This document shows positions 23,418 to 31,374 of a stretch of DNA of 64,000 nt, in pieces (the first letter of the stretch is position 1; the number at the start of each line of letters is the position of its first letter). A program made the position numbers and the translations under genes. The notes under the pieces were generated by a model. That model made no database searches. It had not been told where the DNA came from and saw nothing but the letters and a program-made list of their open reading frames with translations. This DNA comes from Kribbella sp. NBC_01245 (GTDB lineage: Bacteria > Actinomycetota > Actinomycetes > Propionibacteriales > Kribbellaceae): contig NZ_CP108487.1 of the NCBI RefSeq assembly GCF_036226525.1, positions 7,688,001-7,752,000 on the forward strand, in the 5' to 3' direction.

Positions 23418-24698
23418 CTACTTCGGGTTCGTGAGGTACTTCTCGCACTTCTTGACCCGGGCTAACACCAGGTCAGTCATGCGCCCCGGAAGTGAGCTCT
23501 CGAGACTCTGTACCGCTGGATCTGCGGCGGCGGTCGCAAATGCGTCGGGCGTGGCGGCGAGGACGCCGGCCGCGCGAGATCGGACTTCGTCTTCAGGCAG
23601 ATCCAGATCGGCTGCGAGGCGCTGCCAGGGGCTGCTGCCTGGATTGCTCCTGTAGTCGCTCCCGAATTTCATCGCGAGGCGCATCTTCTGCTGTGGAATG
23701 CCGTACGGCAGCGCGGATGCGACGTCATAGAAGGGCGCGAGCCTGACCTGTCTGTCCAGTAGCAGCAGTGAATAGTTCTTGGCGTGTGCGTCGGTGCCGG
23801 CGATCGCCCAGTTCCAGACGAGTGCATCCAGGAAGGCGCAAATGGCATCGTGCGATGCGGCGCGAGACATCGCCAGGCGGAACAAGCCGGCGACATCGGA
23901 CGGCCCAGGACCACCTTCATTCTGGTACTTCCGCGCTGGGTGGATCCCGAGCGCCTGGCACAGGTCCTCCTGGTGCAGGCGACGCTGGTGTCCATCCCGC
24001 AGAGCACGGTCATAGCGGGCGACCACGATCGCGGTCTGGTCCTCGAACCGTTCGATGCTGGTGTGTACAGCCCGCAGTCCGGCGGCACGCATCGCCGACA
24101 GGCATAGGTGTTCATTCAAGTCGTGGTTGTCGAAGCCCTCGATGGCCGGCTTCAGAATGTGCGAGGTGGCCGCGCTCCCGTGCGGTTCACCCCACCGATC
24201 GCCGTCGCGCAGAAGCGCGGTCTTCGCCTGAGCTCCGGCCAGACTGAAGCGCCCGCTGTGGTTTGCCCCTAGCCATGCGGTGCTGTCCTCTTTGAGGTCG
24301 CGCAGGCGCTGCGCCACCATGGCCTCGGTTAGCCACTCGACCCCGGCCGGATCGGAGGTTGTCTTGATGGCTGCTGCGCGATCTGGTGAAAGGAGCCGAA
24401 CGGCGCCTGGGCAGTCTTCGCCCAGGGGGGTGGATAGCAGTGAGAACGGCGATCCGGGGGAGACGTGGAAATCTCGTGACCATCGACTCAACACGGCATC
24501 GTTGTCCGGGAGAAGTCCCCACAGCCACGGTGTGATCTGAGCGTCGGCGTGCTGGCGGATCTGAGTCGGCATGGACACCGACACCGGTGTTGCCGAGTAG
24601 GCCGAGTCATATTCGAAGGCCAGTTTTCCGCCAGCCAGCCGAGTCACTGTCCCGGCGATGTCATCGCCCATCAGCAGGATGAGTTCCTTCGTGCTCAT
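23418..24698 (-). CDS. hipA: HipA-type serine/threonine kinase toxin
   Basis: A 426-residue protein with the HipA N-terminal domain (about 1-110), the phosphorylation/ejecting loop RFSLAGAQAKTALL (serine at the position of S150 in E. coli), ATP-site HILKPAIEGFDNHD, the catalytic GTDAHAKNYSLLLL and the magnesium motif LAPFYDVASALPYG. All key residues are present, so it is probably active. E. coli HipA phosphorylates GltX and causes dormancy. The start overlaps the hipB stop by four bases. Confidence 0.93.
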   Translation of the reverse strand: MSTKELILLMGDDIAGTVTRLAGGKLAFEYDSAYSATPVSVSMPTQIRQHADAQITPWLWGLLPDNDAVLSRWSRDFHVSPGSPFSLLSTPLGEDCPGAVRLLSPDRAAAIKTTSDPAGVEWLTEAMVAQRLRDLKEDSTAWLGANHSGRFSLAGAQAKTALLRDGDRWGEPHGSAATSHILKPAIEGFDNHDLNEHLCLSAMRAAGLRAVHTSIERFEDQTAIVVARYDRALRDGHQRRLHQEDLCQALGIHPARKYQNEGGPGPSDVAGLFRLAMSRAASHDAICAFLDALVWNWAIAGTDAHAKNYSLLLLDRQVRLAPFYDVASALPYGIPQQKMRLAMKFGSDYRSNPGSSPWQRLAADLDLPEDEVRSRAAGVLAATPDAFATAAADPAVQSLESSLPGRMTDLVLARVKKCEKYLTNPK

Positions 24699-24994
24699 GG
24701 CTGTCCCCGGTCGTACTCCTCGATCAGAGCATCCAGGTCGACGACTGGCCCTGTGTCAGGTTTGGGACTCGGCGCCGATCCCGTGTCGGGAGATGCCAGG
24801 TCCAGGACGAGGCCGAGGGCTTCGAGGACAGACAGGACGCGCCCCACCTCAACCGTGGGTTTGCCTGCTTCGAAGTCGGCGAGCCACTGTCGGGAAACGC
24901 CTGCCCTTTTGCCGACGGAGGTCTGCGACAGTTTGAGCCTCTGGCGGCGGCCACGCGCTGTCGCACCTAGATCATGCGTGGTGTGGATCTGCAT
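24695..24994 (-). CDS. hipB: HipB-type helix-turn-helix antitoxin
   Basis: 99 residues from ATG 24994 (MQIHTTHDLGATARGRRQRL), preceded by GGAGGGCGG; an upstream in-frame ATG would place the start inside the operator. The Cro/C1-type helix-turn-helix is at about 8-65 (KLSQTSVGKRAGVSRQWLAD, then FEAGKPTVEVGRVL), and the acidic C-terminal tail ends in DLDALIEEYDRGQP. It is the first gene of hipBA and overlaps hipA by four bases. Confidence 0.9.
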   Translation of the reverse strand: MQIHTTHDLGATARGRRQRLKLSQTSVGKRAGVSRQWLADFEAGKPTVEVGRVLSVLEALGLVLDLASPDTGSAPSPKPDTGPVVDLDALIEEYDRGQP

Positions 24995-25013
24995 CTGCGT
25001 CCGCCCTCCATGT

Positions 25014-25104
25014 CGCCGTACGGCAACATTTGTCACATGTAAGCGTACGCGTACAAATGACGATTGTCACCGTACGTTTACATATGGCGGATGTAACCGT
25101 ACGG
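25014..25104. promoter_or_regulatory. Palindrome array in the hipBA promoter
   Basis: Site 1 (25038-25055) is TGTAAGCGTACGCGTACA, an almost perfect 18-base palindrome. Site 2 (25070-25104) has 14-base arms CCGTACGTTTACAT and ATGTAACCGTACGG with one mismatch around a 7-base centre. CATTTGT (25028-25034) and ACAAATG (25053-25059) give a further symmetry around site 1, and CCGTACGGC occurs again at 25015. The array ends near the stop of the lysE-like gene. E. coli HipB also uses several operators. Confidence 0.75.
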
Positions 25105-25118
25105 CGACATTCGGAGGG

Positions 25119-25766
25119 CTAGGGGAGGGCGGTGGCGCGGGTGCGGTCGGTGGCTAGTTTTAGGGCGAAGGTGGTTAGGGCGGTGGCGGTTAGGTAGCGG
25201 TGGATGCGGGACCAGGTGGGGCGGGCGGCTAGGAAGGTGGCGAGGGAGCCGGCGGTGAGGACGAAGACGGCGTTCATGGTGATGCCGACGGCGATCTGGG
25301 CCAGGCCGAGGAGGAAGCTCTGCAGGCCGACGTGTCCGCGGGGCGGGTCGACGAACTGGGGGAGTAGCGAGACGTAGAGGATCGCGATCTTCGGGTTGAG
25401 CAGGCAGGTCAACAGGCCCATTCCGAACAGCTTGCGCGGGCCGTCTGGCGCCATCGGCAGTGGGGTGAAGAGGGTCGAGCCCGGGCGGAGGGCGGTCCAG
25501 GCGAGCCAGAGCAGGTACGCCGCCCCCGCGAGCTTCAGGGCGAGGTAGATCTGGGGGACCAGCGCGAAGACTGTGGCGATTCCGGCGGCCGCTGCCAGCA
25601 GGTAGATGAGGAAGCCGACGCTGACGCCCATGAGCGAGATGAGGCCGGCGCGGCGGCCCTGGGAGATCGAGCGGCTGACCAGGTAGATCATGTTCGGCCC
25701 AGGGGTGACCACCATGCCGAAGGCGATGATGGCGATCGCCGCAAGGGCACTGAAGCTGACCAGCAC
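25119..25766 (-). CDS. LysE family amino acid / threonine exporter
   Basis: A 215-residue protein with six hydrophobic segments. Family motifs are GMVVTPGPNMIYLVSRSISQ near the N-terminus, GAAYLLWLAWTALRPG in the middle and GLLTCLLNPKIAILYVSLLP. This fits the RhtB/LeuE branch of LysE-type exporters. Substrate is unknown. It is divergent from a P-loop kinase-like gene. Confidence 0.9.
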   Translation of the reverse strand: MLVSFSALAAIAIIAFGMVVTPGPNMIYLVSRSISQGRRAGLISLMGVSVGFLIYLLAAAAGIATVFALVPQIYLALKLAGAAYLLWLAWTALRPGSTLFTPLPMAPDGPRKLFGMGLLTCLLNPKIAILYVSLLPQFVDPPRGHVGLQSFLLGLAQIAVGITMNAVFVLTAGSLATFLAARPTWSRIHRYLTATALTTFALKLATDRTRATALP

Positions 25767-25845
25767 GTTTGCTCCTCAAGTCGGTGTCGTCGACGCTAGG
25801 CGGTCTACGGCTGGGCAGTCGGCATTTATCTAGGAGTGAGACAGC

Positions 25846-26343
25846 ATGGTCGAGCGAGTGGTGGTGATCGGCAACAGTGGCGCCGGGAAGACTCGGTTCA
25901 GCCGACTACTGGCGCAGAGGTTCGACCTGCCGGTTGTGCATCTGGATACGCACTTCTGGCGCCCAGGATGGGTGCAGCCGGGTAGAGACGAGTGGCGGGC
26001 TCAGGTCGCGGAACTCGTCAAGAGTGACCGATGGATCCTGGACGGGAACTACACCAGCAGTCTGGATCTCAGGCTCCCACGGGCCGATCTGGTCGTGTGG
26101 TTGGACCTAGACCGCGTCACGTGCGAGTACCAGGCTGTACGACGTTGGTGGACCAATAGAGGCAAGGAGCGGGTCGACCGCGCCGAAGGTTGTCATGAGG
26201 CCATTGACTGGGAGTTCCTGACGTATGTGTGGCGCTTCCGGCGAGACGTGGTGCCGCGGATTGAGGTGGCTCTTGGCGACTTCCGGCCGGTGGTGCGGCT
26301 TAGGAGCCGCAGGGAGGTTCGGCAGTACCTGGCTAGGCTGTGA
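25846..26343 (+). CDS. P-loop kinase, DNA topology modulation protein FlaR-like
   Basis: A 165-residue nucleotide kinase-like protein with Walker A GNSGAGKTRFSRLLAQ at about 8-23, LDTHFWRPGWVQPGRDEWRA, DRWILDGNYTSSLDLRLPRA and the lid-like arginine-rich RWWTNRGKERVDR. This matches the adenylate-kinase-like 'topology modulation' (FlaR) group; the name is historical and the actual substrate is unknown. The ribosome site is AGGAGTGAG. Confidence 0.87.
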   Translation: MVERVVVIGNSGAGKTRFSRLLAQRFDLPVVHLDTHFWRPGWVQPGRDEWRAQVAELVKSDRWILDGNYTSSLDLRLPRADLVVWLDLDRVTCEYQAVRRWWTNRGKERVDRAEGCHEAIDWEFLTYVWRFRRDVVPRIEVALGDFRPVVRLRSRREVRQYLARL

Positions 26344-26436
26344 GTACCCCGGGGATATTGGCTGGCGCTAGGCCGGTCACACTTGGTTAAGTAGACCCGA
26401 GTTTTCGTACGCCGAGCGGTTTGTGAAGGAGACGGT

Positions 26437-26619
26437 ATGAGCGACAAGCCCAGCAAGCCGGCAGCGGAAGACGATCTGCAGAAGAAGTTCCGCGAGGCCC
26501 TCGCCAAGAAGAACGCGCACCACGAGTCGCGACCCGGCAACGGGCCCCGGCACGAGGGTGTCGGCGAGGCGCACAACGACAAGCAGACCCGTCAGTTCCG
26601 GCGCAAGTCCGGCGGCTGA
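26437..26619 (+). CDS. DUF5302 family small protein
   Basis: 60 residues: MSDKPSKPAAEDDLQKKFRE, ALAKKNAHHESRPGN and the ending TRQFRRKSGG. This small, charged, probably disordered protein matches the actinobacterial DUF5302 pattern (KFREALxRK ... FRRKSG). The function is unknown. AAGGAGACGGT precedes the ATG and a strong terminator follows the stop. Confidence 0.85.
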   Translation: MSDKPSKPAAEDDLQKKFREALAKKNAHHESRPGNGPRHEGVGEAHNDKQTRQFRRKSGG

Positions 26620-26635
26620 TCCGCCACCTCGCCCA

Positions 26636-26676
26636 CGAGCCCCGGGCCGCCCGCACCACGGCGGCCTCGGGGCTCG
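26636..26676 (+). terminator. Strong hairpin terminator
   Basis: CGAGCCCCG continuing GGCCGC (26636-26650) pairs with GCGGCC and TCGGGGCTCG (26661-26676), with one interruption. It lies 17 bases after the DUF5302 gene. Confidence 0.8.
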
Positions 26677-26707
26677 CTTATTGTCGGCGGGTGACTATTG
26701 TCGGCGA

Positions 26708-27430
26708 GTGACCGAAAAGCCCGGGCCCGCCGCCGTACCGCTGCACTTCGTGGTCAAGACGCGGCTGATCGAACTGCTGGACCGCCTCGGCGAGGGTGCC
26801 GCGCTGCCGCCCGAGCGGTCGCTGGCCAAGGACTTCGGCGTATCCCGCTGGACCATGCGCCAGGCCATCCGCGAACTCACCGCCGACGGCCGCCTGCGCG
26901 CGCGGCAGGGGCAGGGCACGTTCGTCGCGACGCCGAAGCTGATCCAGCCGCTCGCGCTGGTGAGTTATACCGAGGCGCTGCGGGCGCAGGGGCATGAGCC
27001 GAGCCGCGAGGTGGTCGGTTTCGACCAGATCCCCGCGGACGCCGTACTCGCGAGCCAACTCGGTATCGCCGAGGGTGACGCCATCCACCGGCTCGAGCGC
27101 GTTCTGCTCGCCGATGGCCAGCCGATCGGGTTGGAGACGACGTACCTGGCGGTGGCGCGATTCCCCACGCTCAAGCAGGTGCTGCGGCCGACGGGATCGC
27201 TGTACCGGTGCCTGACGGATGACCTGGGCGTGCGGTTCGGGGAGGGGGAGGAGGTCGTGGAGACGGTCATCGCGACACCCCGCGAGGCCGAGTTGCTCAA
27301 GGCCACTCAGTCGCTGCCGATGCTGTTGCTCAACCGGATCAGCCGCGATACCGACGGCCAGACGATCGAGGCGGTCCGCTCCCTCTTCCGCGGCGACCGC
27401 GTCGGCTTCAGGGCCACGCTCCGACCCTGA
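26708..27430 (+). CDS. GntR/HutC family regulator with UTRA domain, phosphonate cluster
   Basis: 240 residues from GTG 26708. The winged helix is at about 10-75 (LPPERSLAKDFGVSRWTMRQ, AIRELTADGRLRARQGQGTF) and a UTRA ligand domain follows (about 90-235, with GIAEGDAIHRLERVLLADGQ and LETTYLAVARFP). The HutC-type ligand domain binds small carboxylates, sugar phosphates or phosphonates. It precedes a phosphonate uptake and degradation operon, with a perfect palindrome between, so it is likely the local repressor. Confidence 0.92.
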   Translation: MTEKPGPAAVPLHFVVKTRLIELLDRLGEGAALPPERSLAKDFGVSRWTMRQAIRELTADGRLRARQGQGTFVATPKLIQPLALVSYTEALRAQGHEPSREVVGFDQIPADAVLASQLGIAEGDAIHRLERVLLADGQPIGLETTYLAVARFPTLKQVLRPTGSLYRCLTDDLGVRFGEGEEVVETVIATPREAELLKATQSLPMLLLNRISRDTDGQTIEAVRSLFRGDRVGFRATLRP

Positions 27431-27523
27431 AGGCAGCCGCGCTTCGACCGTTAGCAGCCACGCTCCGACCGCAAAGTTCGGCCGCCATTCACCCGTACGT
27501 CACGCGCCGACCCGCAGAATGAC

Positions 27524-27539
27524 ATTGGTCCGGACCAAT
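27524..27539. promoter_or_regulatory. Perfect 16-base palindrome, GntR/HutC operator
   Basis: ATTGGTCCGGACCAAT is fully self-complementary, 29 bases before the first gene of the phosphonate operon. HutC-type regulators recognise sites of the form TGGTNNANACCA, for example TGGTCTAGACCA, which this closely resembles. The adjacent regulator at 26708-27430 is the obvious candidate to bind it. Confidence 0.85.
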
Positions 27540-27567
27540 CTGAGGTCCAGAGCGATGGGAGATGCGG

Positions 27568-28662
27568 ATGCGGGTGGTTGTGGTCGGCGGCGGCGTGCTC
27601 GGCACGTGGCATGCCTGGGAGGCGGTACGGCGCGGCCATCAGGTGGTCCAGCTGGAACGCGAACAAGAAGGCCGAGGCGCCAGCGTGCGCAACTTCGGCC
27701 TCGTCTGGGTCAGCGGCCGTTCATCCGGCCCTGAGCTGGACGCCGCGCTGAGAGCACGCCAACGATGGGGCCAACTCGACGTCCCTGGTATCGGCTTCCG
27801 CCCGGACGGCTCGCTCACGGTCTGCCGTACCGACGAGGAGCTCGCCGTCGCCAAAGAGGCGGCCAACCACGCAGACGCCACGAAGCGCGGTTTCGAGCTC
27901 CTCGACGCCGAGCAGACGCGACAGAAAAACCCTGCCCTGCAAGGCGATCTCCTCGGTTCGCTATGGTGCGAGCGCGACGCGATCGTCGAACCGCGCAAGG
28001 TCCTGCCAGCGCTCCGAGCCCAACTAGACCAGGCCAACTACCGCTTCCTCAGCGGCCGTGAAGTACGAGAAGTTGCCGAGGGCAAGGTTCGCGACGACCA
28101 CGGTGATACGCACGAGGCCGACGCCGTCTTCGTCTGCACCGGCGCCTGGCACAGCGGCTTGATCCGCGAGCTCGTGCCGAACCTGCCCGCCCGCCGCGTT
28201 CGCCTGCAGATGATGCAGACGGCCCCACTCGACTTACGCCTCACAACGGCCGTCGCGGACGCCGACAGCTTCCGCTACTACCCGGCCTACCAGGGCTGGC
28301 AGTGGCAAACCCCGCAGGCCGCAACAGCGCGGGACCACGCGATGCAGCTGCTGATGGTCCAGCGCGAGGATGGCGGTCTGACCATCGGGGACACCCACGA
28401 GTACGTCGAGCCGTTCGGATTCGACGTGCAGACCGAGCCGTACGACTACCTCCGGCAGGTCGTCGAGCAACTACTGGGCCGTCCGATGCCTCCAGTGGTA
28501 CGACGCTGGGCCGGCGTCTACTCGCAGGCCGCCAACCCCGACGACCTGGTCGTACGACGTGAGGTGCTGCCCGGCGTGCGAGTGGTGACCGGTCCTGGTG
28601 GTCGGGGGATGACGTTGTCGCCCGCCATCGCGGAGACGAGTATCGAGGAGGCGGGCCTGTGA
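27568..28662 (+). CDS. FAD-dependent amine oxidase of phosphonate catabolism (TIGR03364-type)
   Basis: 364 residues; ATG 27568 has GGGAG six bases upstream, better than ATG 27562. The N-terminal dinucleotide fold reads VVVVGGGVLGTWHAWEAVRR, then ASVRNFGLVWVSGR near the flavin, AVFVCTGAWHSGLI, and a C-terminal GPGGRGMTLSPAIAE. This is the DAO-family oxidase that is found beside phosphonatase-like HAD proteins and is proposed to oxidatively deaminate 2-aminoethylphosphonate derivatives to an aldehyde. It overlaps the next gene by four bases. Confidence 0.88.
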   Translation: MRVVVVGGGVLGTWHAWEAVRRGHQVVQLEREQEGRGASVRNFGLVWVSGRSSGPELDAALRARQRWGQLDVPGIGFRPDGSLTVCRTDEELAVAKEAANHADATKRGFELLDAEQTRQKNPALQGDLLGSLWCERDAIVEPRKVLPALRAQLDQANYRFLSGREVREVAEGKVRDDHGDTHEADAVFVCTGAWHSGLIRELVPNLPARRVRLQMMQTAPLDLRLTTAVADADSFRYYPAYQGWQWQTPQAATARDHAMQLLMVQREDGGLTIGDTHEYVEPFGFDVQTEPYDYLRQVVEQLLGRPMPPVVRRWAGVYSQAANPDDLVVRREVLPGVRVVTGPGGRGMTLSPAIAETSIEEAGL

Positions 28663-29321
28663 GGATCCAGCTGGCGGTACTCGACATGGCGGGTACAACC
28701 GTCGCGGATGACGGCCTGGTCGAGAAGGCCTTCACGTCGGCGATTGTTGCCCAAGGCATGGACGCAGAACCAATGCTCGATCACGTTCGCAAGACCATGG
28801 GCGAGTCGAAGATCACCGTCTTCCGGCATTTGCTGCCCAGCGAAACCCAAGCCCAGCAAGCGAATCAGGCCTTCGAGGTGGCGTACGCGCGGCTTGTCGA
28901 CGAGGGGCATTGCCGGCCGATCGACGGCGCCGAGAAGGCGATTCGCCGGCTGAAGGACGAAGGCGTCAAGGTGTGCCTCACCACTGGGTTCGCCGAGATC
29001 ACCCAGCGCCGGATCCTCGACGCGCTGGGGTGGGGCGACCTCGCGAATCTCACCCTCTGCCCGGCGCAGGCGGGGCGCGGCCGACCGTACCCGGATCTGG
29101 TTCTGACCGCGTTGTTGCGGCTCGGCGCCGATGACGTCCGGGCCGTGGCCGTCGCGGGTGACACCGCGTCCGATATCGCCGCGGGGACGAGTGCCGGTGC
29201 GGCCATCGTGGCCGGCGTCCTGACCGGTGCCCATAGCAACGATCAACTCGTCGCCGCCGGAGCGACGCACGTTCTCTCCTCGGTCCGGGATCTGCCGGAC
29301 CTGGTCCTCAACCAGGAGTAA
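28659..29321 (+). CDS. Phosphonatase-like HAD hydrolase (TIGR03351-type)
   Basis: 220 residues from GTG 28659. The HAD nucleophile motif is VLDMAGTTV (D-x-A-G-T as in phosphonoacetaldehyde hydrolase instead of the usual DxDx). The cap domain has TMGESKITVFRHLLP, with the lysine that in PhnX forms a Schiff base with the aldehyde. TTGFAEITQRRI and GRPYPDLV, VAGDTASDIAAG supply the remaining motifs, with Arg in place of the usual HAD lysine. It likely cleaves the C-P bond of phosphonoacetaldehyde or a hydroxylated analogue made by the preceding oxidase. PhnW is absent, as expected for this clade. Confidence 0.9.
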   Translation: MRIQLAVLDMAGTTVADDGLVEKAFTSAIVAQGMDAEPMLDHVRKTMGESKITVFRHLLPSETQAQQANQAFEVAYARLVDEGHCRPIDGAEKAIRRLKDEGVKVCLTTGFAEITQRRILDALGWGDLANLTLCPAQAGRGRPYPDLVLTALLRLGADDVRAVAVAGDTASDIAAGTSAGAAIVAGVLTGAHSNDQLVAAGATHVLSSVRDLPDLVLNQE

Positions 29322-29323
29322 TG

Positions 29324-30343
29324 ATGTTCCGAAAGCTCGTTCTGCCCGTCGTTCTGCTTGCGATTCTGGCCGCCTGTGGCGGTACCAGTGCCGCCTCGCC
29401 GACCACCGTCACCGTCTACAGCGCGGACGGCCTGGCCGATTGGTATCAGGCCCGCTTCGAGGCCTTCACGAAACAGACCGGGATCAAGGTCCAGCTGGTC
29501 GAGGCCGGCTCGGGTGAGGTGGTCTCCCGCTTGCAGAAGGAGAAGTCGAACCCGCAGGCCGATGTCGTCGTCACCCTGCCGCCGTTCATCCAGAAGGCGG
29601 CCGCGGAGGGGCTGCTCACGCCGTACCAGGTGGCCGGGCGGGATCAGGTCAAGGGGCTCAAGGATGCCGAGGGCAACTATGTCGCGGTGGTCGAGAACTA
29701 CCTCAGCTTCATCGTGAATCCGGCCCGTGCCGGGCAGGTGCCGAAGAGCTTCGACGATCTGCTCGACCCGCGCTACAAGGGCAAGATCCAGTACTCGACC
29801 CCGGGGCAGGCCGGCGACGGCACCGCCGTACTCCTCCTGCTGCAACTCCAACGAGGCAAGCAAGGCGCGCTGGACTACCTGAGCAAGCTGGAGGCGAACA
29901 ACGTCGGCCCGTCGGCGTCGACTGGGAAGCTCCAGCCGAAGGTGAGCAAGGGCGAGATCTGGGTCGCGAATGGCGATGTCCAGATGAACCTGGCCTCGAT
30001 CGCGAACGACAAGTCGGCCTTCCGCCTGTTCTTCCCGGCGCAGCCCGACGGCAAGCGCTCGACCCTGTCGATCCCGTACACGATGGGCCTTGGCGCCGAC
30101 GCTCCGAACTCCGAGGGCGGTCGTAAGTTGATGGACTATCTGCTTTCGAACGAAGCCCAGCAGACCGTCTCGGCCGAGGCGTTCGGGCTGCCGGCAAGGG
30201 CTGACGTCACCCCGAGCGACGCGAACTTCACAGCGGTGCGCGAGGCCACCAAGGGTGTCGAGGTGATCCAGGCCGACTGGACCAAGGTGCTCGCGGACCT
30301 CGACGCGGACGTCGAGGCGTATAACAAAGCGGTCGCCGGATGA
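29324..30343 (+). CDS. Phosphonate ABC transporter substrate-binding lipoprotein (PhnS-like)
   Basis: 339 residues from the second of two adjacent ATGs (29321 and 29324); AGGAG favours the second. A lipoprotein signal (LVLPVVLLAILAACGG) puts the cysteine at about 18. The rest is a family 1 extracellular solute-binding protein (VTVYSADGLADWYQARFEAF, PPFIQKAAAEGLL, LDPRYKGKIQYSTPGQAGDG), like the 2-aminoethylphosphonate binding protein PhnS and iron-binding proteins. It follows the HAD gene directly and is the receptor of the downstream ABC genes. Confidence 0.9.
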   Translation: MFRKLVLPVVLLAILAACGGTSAASPTTVTVYSADGLADWYQARFEAFTKQTGIKVQLVEAGSGEVVSRLQKEKSNPQADVVVTLPPFIQKAAAEGLLTPYQVAGRDQVKGLKDAEGNYVAVVENYLSFIVNPARAGQVPKSFDDLLDPRYKGKIQYSTPGQAGDGTAVLLLLQLQRGKQGALDYLSKLEANNVGPSASTGKLQPKVSKGEIWVANGDVQMNLASIANDKSAFRLFFPAQPDGKRSTLSIPYTMGLGADAPNSEGGRKLMDYLLSNEAQQTVSAEAFGLPARADVTPSDANFTAVREATKGVEVIQADWTKVLADLDADVEAYNKAVAG

Positions 30344-31374
30344 CAGTCGAGCTCGAGGGCGTCACTGTCGACTTCGGTCGGACCCGCGCGCTGGACGCGT
30401 TCGACCTGACCGTGGCCGCGGGGGAGACCGTCGCGCTGCTCGGGCCGTCCGGCTCGGGCAAGTCGACCGCGCTGAAGGCCGTCGCCGGGTTCGTCCGGCC
30501 GAGCGCCGGCCGGATCCGGTTGGCGGGCAAGGACGTGACCGACGTACCGCCGAGCCGCCGGGGGATCGGCGTCGTCGTCCAGCAGTACGCGCTGTTCCCG
30601 CACATGCGCGTCGAGGACAACGTCGCCTTCGGCCTCAAAGCCCAGAAGAGCAAAAACGTCCGCGAGCGAGTCCAAGAGATGCTGACGATGGTCGGCATGA
30701 CGGCGTACGCCAGGCGCTACCCACGCGAGTTGTCCGGCGGTCAGCAGCAGCGCGTCGCGATCGCGCGAGCACTGGCGATCCGGCCGCCAGTACTCCTATT
30801 GGACGAACCACTCGCGGCCCTCGACGCGCAACTGCGGGCAGACATGCTCGGCGAACTCCAGCGGCTGCGCCGGGAGGTGCCCGACGTCGCGATCCTGTAC
30901 GTCACGCACGACCAATCCGAGGCCCTCGCCCTGGCCGACCGGATCGCCGTCATGCGAGATGCGCGACTTGTCGACATTGCCGCCGCGACCGAGTTGTACG
31001 CCGCGCCGCCGTCGGCCTTCACCGCGTCATTCCTGGGTGGCGCGAACCTGCTGCCGGTCTCGATGGTCGATGGCCGAGTCGAACTGGCGGGCCACACCCT
31101 GCCAGGCGTCGCCGCGGTTGCCCAGGGCAACCAGTTGCTCTGTATCAGACCGCACACGGTGAGGCTGGCGAGCGACGGCGGGTTGCCGGCGAGGCTGGTC
31201 GCGGCGCAGTGGAGAGGCGCGTCGAGTCGGTTGACGTGCGCCCTCGACGGCCTGGACGACGTACCGCTGCAGGTGGATGTGCCCGCGGACGGGGTCCTGC
31301 CGGAGGTTGGATCGCGGGTATCGGTGCTGTTCCCGCCCGAGGCCTGCAGGTTGGTGCCCGCCGATGGCCGCTGA
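30340..31374 (+). CDS. Phosphonate ABC transporter ATP-binding protein (PhnT-like)
   Basis: 344 residues, overlapping the receptor gene by four bases. ABC motifs: Walker A LLGPSGSGKSTALKAVAGF, Q-loop VVVQQYALFPHM, signature LSGGQQQRVAIARALA, Walker B VLLLDEPLAALDAQLRA and H-loop YVTHDQSEALALADR. A C-terminal TOBE-like domain (about 245-340) is as in PotA/FbpC-type importers. Confidence 0.93.
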   Translation: MTVELEGVTVDFGRTRALDAFDLTVAAGETVALLGPSGSGKSTALKAVAGFVRPSAGRIRLAGKDVTDVPPSRRGIGVVVQQYALFPHMRVEDNVAFGLKAQKSKNVRERVQEMLTMVGMTAYARRYPRELSGGQQQRVAIARALAIRPPVLLLDEPLAALDAQLRADMLGELQRLRREVPDVAILYVTHDQSEALALADRIAVMRDARLVDIAAATELYAAPPSAFTASFLGGANLLPVSMVDGRVELAGHTLPGVAAVAQGNQLLCIRPHTVRLASDGGLPARLVAAQWRGASSRLTCALDGLDDVPLQVDVPADGVLPEVGSRVSVLFPPEACRLVPADGR

